In this document: piece by piece, positions 32,136-41,650 of the stretch
How positions within the stretch are numbered: the first letter of the stretch is position 1
How the letters are laid out: the number at the start of each line of letters is the position of its first letter
Assembly (NCBI RefSeq): GCF_958298935.1
Contig: NC_084939.1
Span: 9,687,501-9,751,500 of the forward strand
DNA: 64,000 bases
Reading direction: 5' to 3'
Source: Phragmites australis
Lineage: Eukaryota > Streptophyta > Magnoliopsida > Poales > Poaceae
Program-made: the position numbers and the translations under genes
The notes under the pieces: model-generated
What the model was told of the DNA's origin: nothing
The model's database searches: none
What the model saw: only the letters and a program-made list of their open reading frames with translations

Positions 32136-33227
32136 ACCCGAATATTTCTTCTTGTACATCTTGTTCTTGTCTTTCTTGTATGACTTGACTTTATTGTCTT
32201 CTTTGTCCTTTCCCTTCTTCTTGTTTGGACAATCGGCTATAAAGTGACCAATTTCGCCACATTCATAGCATGCCCTTCTTGATGTTCTTTTCTTGGGCAT
32301 GTCTCTCTTGTACTTTGAATAGCCTCCTTTTCTCATGAATTTCTTGAACCTCTTCACAAAGAATGCCATTTCTTCATCTTCGGAGCTTTCATCATCACTT
32401 GTGCTTGATTCTTGAACTTGCTTGCTCTTGCTTGCCTTGAGTGCAATTTCTTTATGCCTTGAGGTTGAGCTTTGTCTAGCATGAATCTTCACTTCATTTG
32501 CTTCTTCTTCCATAAGCTCATGAGCAAGAATCCTTCCAAGCACATCACTTGGTGTGAGTCTCTTGTAATCTCTTCTCTCGCGGAGGAGCGTCACCAAAGT
32601 GGGATTTCTAGGAGCGAATGCCCTAAGAAGTCTCTTGACCACTTTGTGATCATCAATGTCCTCGCTTCCAAGTCCTCTTAGCTTGTTCACAAGCACCATC
32701 ATCCGATCATACATTGCTTGAGGAGTTTCATGATCCTCCATCACAAATCTTCCTAGCTTTCCCTCAAGCAATTCTATTTTAGATTCTCTCACACTTGTAG
32801 TCCCTTCATGAGCAACTTGAAGTGTGTCCCAAATTTGCTTAGCTTCCTCAAGTCCATCTACTTTGTTGAATTCCTCCGGACTCAAGGCACTAAGCAACAC
32901 ACTTGTAGCTTGAGCATTGCGATGCATATTTTGTTCTTCACTTGAGGTGAGCTCTTGGTCTTCCTCCGGCAGCTCAAAACCTGTGCAAACAATCTTCCAA
33001 ATACTTGGATGAAGAGAAATTAAGTGCATTTTCATTTTGTGCCTCCAAGCGGCATAATGTGTACCATCGAAGAATGGTGCACGTCCGGAAGGCACGGAAA
33101 TGTAATTGCTAGAAGAATTCAAACGATCATAATTGAAAGGAACTTCACTTCCCTTTCCTTTACCATTACCATCATCACTTCTTGATGGATCAACTTTCGG
33201 ACCCCTCGGACTTCCGGATGTCGACAT
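32067..33227 (-). CDS. Sirevirus-like Gag, intact N-terminus fused into LTR
   Basis: The frame opens at ATG 33227 (MSTSGSPRGPKVD) and stays open for 386 codons. It encodes a capsid-like UBN2 region (FFDGTHYAAWRHKMKMHL, LEEAKQIWDTLQVAHEGT, MYDRMMVLVNKLRGLGSED) and a basic/acidic linker. A single CCHC zinc knuckle CYECGEIGHFIADC and a lysine-rich tail follow. The last 23 codons (from about 32135) come from LTR sequence, so the natural C-terminus and all of pol are lost. Gag packages retrotransposon RNA into particles. The clean frame fits the recent insertion date. The Sirevirus assignment rests on the gag type and LTR palindromes. Confidence 0.85.
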   Translation of the reverse strand: MSTSGSPRGPKVDPSRSDDGNGKGKGSEVPFNYDRLNSSSNYISVPSGRAPFFDGTHYAAWRHKMKMHLISLHPSIWKIVCTGFELPEEDQELTSSEEQNMHRNAQATSVLLSALSPEEFNKVDGLEEAKQIWDTLQVAHEGTTSVRESKIELLEGKLGRFVMEDHETPQAMYDRMMVLVNKLRGLGSEDIDDHKVVKRLLRAFAPRNPTLVTLLRERRDYKRLTPSDVLGRILAHELMEEEANEVKIHARQSSTSRHKEIALKASKSKQVQESSTSDDESSEDEEMAFFVKRFKKFMRKGGYSKYKRDMPKKRTSRRACYECGEIGHFIADCPNKKKGKDKEDNKVKSYKKDKNKMYKKKYSGEDRVGEDPALCELLNGDVGTSL

Positions 33228-33266
33228 GATAATTCCCTCCAAGCGGTGAAGCCTTGTAGGAGGTTA

Positions 33267-33280
33267 GGCTCTGATACCAA
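33267..33280 (-). promoter_or_regulatory. Primer-binding site, initiator tRNA-Met type
   Basis: On the minus strand TTGGTATCAGAGCC follows the LTR end almost directly. This is the standard complement of the plant initiator methionine tRNA 3' end used by copia elements. It fixes the orientation of the nested element. Confidence 0.9.
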
Positions 33281-33281
33281 T

Positions 33282-34895
33282 TGAAAGTGCCTAGAGGGGG
33301 GGGGGTGAATAGGCTTTTCTGAAATTTAAAACTAAAAACAGTGGATTAAACTGCCGGATACTCCGGTGAAGTCCGGATACTCCGGTATGGTCCGGAGTAT
33401 CCGGTCTAGTCCGGAGTCTCCGGCCTGACAGGAAAACTTAGAATAAATTTGCACTGAGGATCACAGCTAGATTCTATGAGATGCACTAGGTCAAGAAGAT
33501 GTTACTGAGCTAGAACAACAAATAAAACTAGCAAGATTGATACTATAGCAATTTAAATGACAAATGATTAAATGTGCACGATCAAGTGAGTTTCACAAAA
33601 TAGAACACGAGAATATATCCCGGAGTTCGGCCACCTCACAAAGAAGTGCCTACGTCTCCGTTGAGGAGCTCACAAAGAGCCGGGTCTTCTCCAACCCTAT
33701 CCTCTTCTAGCGACCACAAAAATCAAGCTAGAAATTCTTACTCAATATGAAGGTGCTTACAAACTTCCCGAGGCACACCACAAGTTTTGGGTGCTCTTCG
33801 GGCAACTCCTTTCCTTTTAGAAACCCAAAGCTTCAAAGGAAATGATCGCAGAAAATTGCTCGATGAAGAACTCAATGCTCAAGTGGCTTGAACTCTCTCC
33901 AAAACCACACTCTCAAATTTTTGCAAATTTGGCTCTAGAGATGATTGGAGAGGCTTTGAATGCTCTTAAAGTGCTCAAGAGGTCTCAAGGAAACCAGCCA
34001 CAGCAAGCTCTAAATGCTATGGAGAGAGGGGGCATTTATAGCACTCTCTCACAGACTAGCCGTTACTGTTTTTGTCAGAGCTTACCGGAGTATCCGGTGT
34101 ACACCGGAGTCTCCGGTCCTAAATCCAAAAACGGCGTCAGAACGGTCACCGAACGTGTCAGAACTAGCCGTTACGGTTCTGTTTAATTGCCGGAGTCTCC
34201 GGTGAACACCGGAGTCTCCGGTCCTGACAGTCTTTCCAAAAAGATTAAGTCCGGAGACTAGCCGGACCCTCCGGCAACTTCAGGTACCGGAGTATCTGGT
34301 GAACACCGGAGACTCCGGTCTTTTCTATTAAATATCAAAAAGATTAAAAGCTAACCGAGAGCCTCTGCCGGAGTCTACCTCGGAGACTCCGACTGCAAAC
34401 AAAACATTTTACCGGAGTATCCGGTGAACACCGGAGACTCCGGTCTTTTTCTTGGAAAGATTAACCCGAAGCCGAGACTCTCTGCCGGAGGCTAGCACGG
34501 AGACTCCGGCTGAGCGCTGAGTACCGGAGTATCCGGTGAACACCGGAGACTCCGGACTCAGAGAATTTTCAGAAAGAGTTTCGTGTGCGTGAGTGAATGT
34601 GTCTCTCAATTTGGTGATTCTAAAGGATCTCTTGAGCATTGAGACACTAATCAAGCAAAATAAATTCATCCATCTAGGAAAAAATCTATCCTAGACTCAA
34701 TTGCAAAAGTAAAAAGAATTTAAGCCCTATTTAATATCCTTCGATGATTCTTCAATTGTTTCGACGGGCGACAAACGTTACTTGCCTTCACAACTAATGC
34801 TCATACCTGTTCAATACTTACAAAGCACGTTAGTTCTTTAATCGTTTTGTCATCAATAAGCCAAAACCCACTTAGGGGGCCTAGAAGCACTTTCA
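33282..34895 (-). repeat. 5' LTR (1614 bp) of the nested element
   Basis: On the plus strand it reads TGAAAGTGCC to GCACTTTCA. It includes G10 at 33296-33305 and two arrays of CCGGAG-type palindromes. The open frame at 34014-34205 has no recognisable product. Confidence 0.9.
34080..34560. repeat. Array of CCGGAG palindromes in the Sirevirus-like LTR
   Basis: The compound unit ACCGGAGTATCCGGTGAACA with a following CCGGAGACTCCGG occurs about five times between 34084 and 34557, with spacers of 60-120 bp. A shorter cluster of the same type occurs at 33353-33425 and, as part of the truncated LTR, at 31784-31856. Each unit is self-complementary. Confidence 0.85.
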
Positions 34896-34900
34896 CTTAT

Positions 34901-36173
34901 TCTTGAACACCCACTTGCAACCCACAGGTTTGCATCCGTAGGGTCGTTCTGTGACCTCCCAAGTTCCATTTGAGAGGATGGAATCCATTTTGCTCTGTAC
35001 AACCTCCTTCCAGTAGTCTGCATCTGGAGATGCAAACGCTTCTGAGATAGACTTGAGAGTGTCATCCACAAGGTGCAGAGTGAAATCATCACCAAAAGAC
35101 TTTGCAATTCTTTGTCTCTTACTTACTCCTCCTAGGAGCTTCACTATCATCCTCCTCAGGATCTTGCTCATGTATTTGTTCAATAATCTCAAGAGGTGGA
35201 GGAGGTCCAGAGATTATCTCAGAAGATAGTCTAGACATGCTATGTAAATCTTTCATAGGAAATATGAGCTCAAAAAATGTTGCATCACAAGACTCCATCA
35301 TTGCATCAACATGCACGTCAGGTACCTCAGATTTAACCACTAAAAACCTATAAGCAATGCTCCGATGAGCATATCTCAGAAAGACACAATCCACTGTTTT
35401 AGGTTTGAGCTTGCGCTTTTTAGTTATTGGTACATTGACTTTCACCAAGCGTCCCCAGTGCGCAAATAAGAAAGTGATGGTTTTCTCCCTTCCCATTCTT
35501 CATATGGGGTTTTCTCCTTATCTTTGAGAGAAACTCTATTCAGGACATGACATGAAGTCAATAGAGCCTCCCCCTACCATGCCTTAGATAATCCCGCAGT
35601 GTCTAATATGGCATTAACCAAGTTAGTCAATCTGCGGTTCTTCCTTTCGGCAACCCCATTTGATTGGGGTGAATAGGGAGGTGTCCTCTCATTAATAATC
35701 TCATATTTCTCACAGAATAAATCGAAATCACTAGAGACATACTCTTCACCACGATCCGACCTAATTCTTTTGATCTTTCTCTCTAGTTGATTCTCAACTT
35801 CTGCCTTATAGATTTTAAAGTGATCTAGAGCCTTATCTTTCGTTTTCAACAAATAAACATAGCAATATCTAGTCGCATCATCAATCAAAGTCATGAAATA
35901 TCTTTTTCTACCCTTCATCAACACACCATTCATTTCACACAGATCTGAATGTATAAGTTCTAGAGGTACCAAATTTCTCCTCTCGGCTGCCATATGGGGT
36001 TTACGAGGTTGTTTTGATTGCACACAACTATGACACTTAGAACCTTTGACCATGGAAAAATTTGGAATTAAACTCATGTTGAAAAGTCGAGTCATAGAAC
36101 CAAAATTTAAATGACATAACTGCGAATGCCAAAAACTAGCATTATCATTAGCATTGCCACAAATATGTTTCAT
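34901..36173 (-). pseudogene. copia integrase and start of reverse transcriptase
   Basis: The integrase begins with the zinc site ASFWHSQLCHLNFGSMTRL and SKCHSCVQSKQPRKPH (His/Cys pairs). The core follows, with LVPLELIHSDLCEMNG (first Asp), FMTLIDDATRYCYVYLLKTK (second Asp) and NGVAERKNRRL (containing the Glu). After a frame break the C-terminal part reads KRKLKPKTVDCVFLRYAHRS (35496-35119). The first RT motif GCKWVFKNK stops at the target site of the nested element (34896-34900). The integrase catalytic residues are still there, but the polyprotein is broken. Confidence 0.88.
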
Positions 36174-36299
36174 AGACTTATTGCTGAAATTAGAAAGGGA
36201 AAAACAGAACAGGCCTCTGCACTCATAGCCTTTACCAATAAATTAGTCATGCTTTGACACTACTACTTTATTGTACTCTAACACCACTTAAACCTGTCT

Positions 36300-37436
36300 C
36301 TACAAAGAACTACAAAGAAGGGAGCCGCTAACCATATTCTTGTTCATTGTAGGGACACGCTACACATTCCTTAGCTGCACGATCTTTTTCGAAGTAAACT
36401 TCAGATTTACCGTGCCAATACCACGAACAGAAGCATGTGACCCATTCCCTATTAGGACAGAAGAATCATAGACGACCCGATAAGATAAGAACATTGAGAT
36501 ATCAGCACACACATGAATATTGGCCCATGTATCAATCTACCGATTAGTAGACCGAAAAACTGAAAACACTGAGGGTAAATTTTCATACCCTACAGCTCTG
36601 TTTCCAGTTTTTCCAATGGTCACCACATTAGCAGTCTTTGAGTTCTGCTTTTGTGGAGCCTTTCTTCCCTTGCGGTATGGACAATCCTTGTCAAAATGTC
36701 CAATCTCACCACACACAAAATAAGACAGTTTTGTTGTGTTTATCTTCTTCTTCTTGAATGTGGTAGTTTTGTTTGGCTTATTACCTTTCCCTTTGTTCTT
36801 GTTGTGGAAGGGCTTTTACACCATATTGGCGCTAGTCTGTTCCTCGCCTCCTTTTAAACTCACATCCTTAGCCCGAGTTTTCTCCTCGATATCAAGAGAC
36901 ACGATCAAACTCTCAATAGTAATCTCTTGTCTCTTGTGCTTTAGAACAGTGGCAAAGTTTCTCCACGAAGGAGATAACTTGGCAACGATGCCTCCAGCCA
37001 CAAACTTGTCGGGTACATTGATCTTGAGGAGTTTGAGTTCTTTCACGATGCACTGAACCTCATAAACCTGCTCGACTATAGAGCGATTTTCAACCATCTT
37101 GTAGTCATGATACTGCTCCATAATATACAGTTTACTTCCTGCATCTGATACACTGAATTTAGCATTCAGTGTATCCCACAGCTCATTCGAGCTTTGTATG
37201 TGTATATACACATCACAAAGACGATTAACAAGAATGCTAAAAATGCATCCTACAAAGAGTGTATTGGTATCCGTGAACGCCTTTTCCTGCTCAGCAGTAA
37301 GGGTTCCTTCTGGCTTGCCCTTAGCCACCTAGTAGACATTCATAGCCGTCAGCTACGGAGTGACCTTGACTTGCCATCTCTTAAAGTGCACACCAGAAAA
37401 CTTATCTGGTCTCAGTGCATCGACAAAATCAGCCAT
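36300..37436 (-). pseudogene. copia gag and protease region, with stops
   Basis: The gag reading begins at the ATG 37436 (MADFVDALRPDKFSG), only about 37 bases inside the LTR, and has two stops within the next 40 codons. The rest (37328-36816) is a UBN2-type gag with ELWDTLNAKFSV, KLYIMEQYHDYKM and LSPSWRNFATVLKHKR. A zinc-knuckle segment CGEIGHFDKDCPYRKG follows near 36690. A protease-like DTWANIHVCAD lies near 36530, where the usual DTGA has become DTWA. The gene is non-functional. Confidence 0.85.
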
Positions 37437-37473
37437 TGATAAACCTAAGTGCCTAAAATAAAGTTTTTGGATT

Positions 37474-38236
37474 TTTGGAATATAAGACACTTTTATGTTT
37501 AATTTAATTCATAAATAATTCATGAGCAGAAACTGATAAACTGATATGATCATATTACCAGAGCATAATCTAGACATGTATACGAAAACACAATAAATGA
37601 CTAGATCTACTATACTCAAAATTAGAAATCGCAGCAAATAAAATACGAGTAACATGACTTTTATGTACTCGTCCTGCGCTATGGAGGTTGCTGAAGATGC
37701 TGGTTGTACCGTGTTGATGGCATGATCAATCCTGCTGACGATGTGCCGAAATTGTTGACGATAACAGCGGGCAGCGCCCAAGCGACCAAGAAGACGAGCC
37801 GTGGTGAAGAACTTGAGCAGTCGCGCGGAGTGCTTTCCAAAAACCTTATTCGCCCTTTCCCAGTGCAAGATCTCAAGAGCGAGGGTTTCGGAGACCTGCT
37901 CTCCCGGTTGTCGGTGCACGCAGACGCCGGGATGGAGTGGACTATAGTAACAACACAATAGAAAGAGAAAGAGGTAAAAACCCTAACTCTTATATAGACT
38001 CAGATAATGAGAACGTTCCCAATTTTAGGGCTACTCTCAATTTGCGGTCTATATTTTTCGTGTGCCCAAAGAGGTAGGGATCCTTGTATATACATAGGGG
38101 AAAACCTCCCACCTCCACCTCTATTAGCAATATGATACTAATAGAGGGTGAATCTCAACATGGGTCACTTCTCCACAATATAGGTCTTTGAAAGTTATTA
38201 GAAATTATTATATGACCGGCCCCAATAATATTAACA
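37474..38236 (-). repeat. 5' LTR of the copia element
   Basis: On the minus strand it starts TGTTAATATTATTGGGG. A TATA-like CTATATAAGAG lies near 37992, the probable promoter of the element. The terminal CA at the inner end is mutated to AA. Many substitutions separate it from the 3' LTR. Confidence 0.92.
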
Positions 38237-39700
38237 TGGAGCACAAGAAATCTTGCTATGGACGATACATTGATGCAAAGAGTTTGCATTTTGTTTAATT
38301 TTTAGCTTTCACTTTCCATGTTATGTTTGTGCTACATCTTTTGTAGCATCCACGGAATTCGCTAGTTTAGCCGACTTGAAAGAGTATCCTTCATGCCAAC
38401 AAAAATGTGTGCTCAAAGAGGTTTTTTTTAAGCTTCTGGCTCCGGATTTAACCTTTTCAAGGGGAGGAGCTTGACTAAGAAAAATTGGGATCGTACTCTA
38501 ATAGAGAGGCTTAAAAAAAAGAAAAGTTAGGATCAGAGCAGAACAGTCAAAGAGAGAAGGATGCCAAGATGAAATAGGATCCACCTGTCACCTAGAGCAT
38601 GGGATTCATGCTCCATTCCATAGATACTGCTCCAAAATGTGATTCTTCCTTCTAACGACGAAGAATAGACTTGGTGTTAGATTCATGTGGGGTTCACCTT
38701 TTGGTCATCTGTAGTGTGATAATCGCAATCCCTCTTCTCCTGCAGTTGCCAAGCAACATATCGATTGATGAGTTTCTGTTTCTCAACGAGGGGCTGGACA
38801 AGCTTCTCAATGGGAATCACTGAGCAATCGTATTTTCTAGCCTGGCAACCATTATCCAAGCTTCTCAATAAGGGGTTGGACAAGAATTTTCTTCCGCTTA
38901 TGGAATATGTCGAATGGAAATGGCAATTCACCTCCCTAAACCTCTCTTTGTTCATGTTTCTGTTTCTTCTCGCAAGTGATTCCCATTTTCTCTTTGTTCA
39001 TCTTTGATCCACAGCGACCCGAGCCGCTGATGGCGATATGACGACATAGAAGTATGTTTTTCTGTTGAAGAGACGTTGTCATCTTCGAAATAGAGGATAG
39101 TTGTGGAACTTGGTTGAACAGGTTTACTGCATTGTGTAGTCCCCCTTTGAAGCCAATAAAACTTGGTCCAAAACTAAAACAAACAGACCTTTTATAAACT
39201 CGGTCAACGGTTTTCTACATTGAGGTCTTTTCTAAGGAGCTTGAACTTCACCTCAGAGGCTCAAACCTGTCAGGTTTCTCTTTCTTAAGAGGCATTATCA
39301 GCTTCATATGGATTTTAAAAGCTGAAACCGTATTTCTTCTACTCCAAAAAAGTAAAGCTTTGGGGGTTAAGCTTAAAACAATTTGTGTAGAGATGAGATT
39401 TTTCTGAACTCACCAAACCACCACTATCTGCACGACGTTGTCACAGCGCGCTACGCACATGACGCACTCAGCAGACGTGGTCATAGGCGTGCATCTATAA
39501 CATATATAACTTACTGGCTAACTCGTTACATAAGGCTAAGCAAATCTCAATCTCAACTATATAAAGCACGAGGTAGTTGTGCGTCACCCCTCCCACCTCC
39601 CGTTCCCCACTCCACCTAATAAAAAACGAAAAAACTAACAAAAAACAGTGCAGAACTAAGAACCAAGAAAAAACAGCTATCGTGGATTTGTTCCTAACAA
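38237..39700. other. Intergenic, no recognised gene
   Basis: Open frames near 38680-39010 exist on both strands with no motif I know. The words CTTCTCAATGGG and CTTCTCAATAAGG, each near GGGCTGGACAAG / GGGTTGGACAAG, are repeated at 38785-38885, a short local duplication. Nothing else stands out. Confidence 0.35.
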
Positions 39701-39701
39701 T

Positions 39702-40450
39702 ATGTCCGAAAATAATGGGGTTACCTTCGTGGATCAAAGATCGAACATGAAGCAAGGCACACGTGATGTATACAGGTTCGGGTCTCCGGTTAGAGTAATA
39801 CCCTACGTCCTGTGTGGATGATTATATGTATGTATTCACTTGAGTACATGCAATGTGTGTGGCTAACCTATTACAAGGAGCAGATCAGATCTAGTCTAAC
39901 ATAGGGCTAAAGTCACCGAGTTCCTCCTACGTTAAGGTCCTGATGCCTGCCTCCAATAGCCGAGAGAAAAAAGAGAGAGCCCCCCTGGGGATCTAGGTTC
40001 CCTCCTTATATAAGGGTGATGTATCGCCTCCTATCCAGTCATAGTCGGTAGAGAGTCATTTTCTTTGTATTCCAAGTAGATAGATCTGTCCTAGATACTA
40101 ATCTTCTTGAGTTTTGGGTAAGCAATCGAGATCTTCCTAGTATACACCTTCTGGATTTCAGACATACCAGGTACCGTAGATTCGGTTTCATAATATCCGA
40201 AGTTGTTAAGTATACACATGGCATACCTTGTCTATATATGGTATACTCTTTATGTGTATATACCCCATAGTTAGATATTCAACCGTAGCACCTTAACTCT
40301 ACTTAGCAGGGAGGATTTCTGCAAGCACCTACTCGAGTACCGTCAAGTCCAAGTCTGGTCGAGTAAGGTAGATCAAACTCATAGTCAAAAGAATCGAATA
40401 AGAAGAGGCTCTGTTCCGAGTATCGAGTGGAAACACTTTTGGGTCGAGCA
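39702..40450 (-). repeat. LTR-like sequence (probable 3' LTR of the gypsy element)
   Basis: It contains GTATACAGGTTCGGGTCTCC and ACCCTACGTCCTGTGTGG, the same words in the same order as the LTR-like block at 40944 (TATATAGGTTCGGGTCTCC, CCCTACGTCCTGTGTTT). A TATA-like TATATAAGGG lies near 40010. The two blocks are related but clearly different families or ages. The boundaries are estimates. Confidence 0.45.
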
Positions 40451-40943
40451 CCCTATTATTATCCGCACTCGAGACACAATAAGGGCTAGTAATATCGACT
40501 TCTCGACATCCATCTTTGAGTAGAATTAAAAAACCTTTCAAAATTTGAAACAATGGGTATAGGCGCATTAAATGCGATTAGACGAGTGTGCAGAGATTCG
40601 CACGATGCCATCATCCTACTTTTCACGCCGATCGAAGCGTCACAGTTTTTATTCGAAGCAGAAACAATTTCCAAGTCTCATCTTGAGGCAAGGCCTATTT
40701 AATTATATGAGGGGAGAACTTCACCGTCAATGTCTTAGCCTTGTTGCCTCCTCTACAATCTCGACCTTCGAATTCATCCACCATTGTTCACCTTCTACTC
40801 AAAGACTTCATCTTTCACTTTGGATATTATGGCGGAAACTTCCGATTGGACGACTTTGCCTTTGGGGGTGCTTGACACTATCTCTAACAAATTGCAGCAT
40901 CTAGAAGATTTTTTCTTCTTCCACTGTGTCGAAGATAAATCCC

Positions 40944-41650
40944 TGACAGTGATTCCGGGGTATGTTGGACAGTGGGTGCGTGAACGGTATTTCAGGGACC
41001 AGGTGTGTCTGTGTGTAGATGATGGATTCAAGGACACCAGGGTTTATATAGGTTCGGGTCTCCTAGAGGATAACAACCCTACGTCCTGTGTTTGTATTAT
41101 CGTAGATCTCACTTAGTTACAGACAGTGTTCTAGCAGTTTGCCAGAATTGATCTATCTTGGTTACAGACAGGATCCTCATCCCTTTATATAGTAGGGAGA
41201 GGGAGAACTCACAAGTGGACCCTACACAGATGATCTCCGCTCATTCTAATATCTAACTCAACTCATCATTACGGAGTATCAGGCATGCCAACTTGCTCTG
41301 ATGGCTTTGTATATCGTGCTGCCATGCGCCGTCTTTGCTTAGCCCGTAGAGCCTTATCTTGCTGCATTTAATGCGACGGGATGGAACAATGCCCTTCTGC
41401 ACCGTCCCCGTCCGCTTGCCTCTCCACGTCGTCCCCATCCACTTGCCTCTGCACCGTTCCCGTCCACTTGCCTTCTGCACCATCCCCGTCCATTTGTTTC
41501 TATGCGACATCTCCGTCCACTTGCCCTGCCGCATGGCTGACAACATCCCATCTGGTGTGCGGCGCCACGTCGGCCTGTAGAGTCTCACTCTGTAGCCTTT
41601 AATGCTACAGGATGGGACAACGCCCCCTGCACCGCCCATGACCTTATTCT
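40944..41650. mobile_element. Second LTR-like block, nested
   Basis: It begins TGACAGTGATTCCGGGG and goes on with GGACCAGGTGTGTCTGTG, AGGTTCGGGTCTCC and a TATA-like TTTATATAGTAGGG near 41190. These are features of a gypsy LTR read from its 3' end. It cuts the plus-strand frame starting at 40829. The right boundary and a target duplication were not found, so it may be a solo LTR or a fragment. Confidence 0.45.
41380..41560. repeat. Minisatellite in the LTR-like block
   Basis: A unit of about 30 bp around CCGTCCACTTGCC(T)TCTGCAC is repeated about five times with variations. The flanks TTTAATGCGACGGGATGGAACAA and TTTAATGCTACAGGATGGGACAA are also a repeat pair. Confidence 0.7.

Larger units (their letters stand above)
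31713..34895 (-). mobile_element. Young Sirevirus-like copia element, internally deleted
   Basis: The 3183-bp insertion is flanked by the 5-bp duplication CTTAT (31708-31712 and 34896-34900), inside the older copia RT. It starts TGAAAGTGCC and ends GCACTTTCA on the plus strand. On the minus strand the order is full LTR, primer-binding site, gag, then only the last 423 bp of the second LTR. Protease, integrase, RT and the start of the 3' LTR are missing. The shared 423 bp of the two LTR copies appear identical by eye, so the insertion is recent. Confidence 0.92.
29018..38236 (-). mobile_element. Ty1/copia LTR retrotransposon, old, with a nested insertion
   Basis: Two LTRs of about 763 bp lie at 29018-29780 and 37474-38236, flanked by the 5-bp target duplication TGGAG (29013-29017 and 38237-38241). 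On the minus strand the order is 5' LTR, gag, protease, integrase, reverse transcriptase/RNase H, 3' LTR, which is the copia order. The polypurine tract GGTGGGAGAT sits next to the 3' LTR. The LTRs differ at many positions and the genes carry stops, so the insertion is old. A 3.2-kb element at 31713-34895 splits the reverse transcriptase. Confidence 0.93.

Noticed and set aside
34080..34560. Regularly spaced short repeats that look like a CRISPR array
   Set aside because: The units are palindromes in an LTR with uneven spacing in a plant genome, and no cas genes are present.
41253..41639. Minus-strand arginine/tryptophan-rich frames
   Set aside because: They arise from the CT-rich minisatellite in the LTR-like block and are repetitive by construction.
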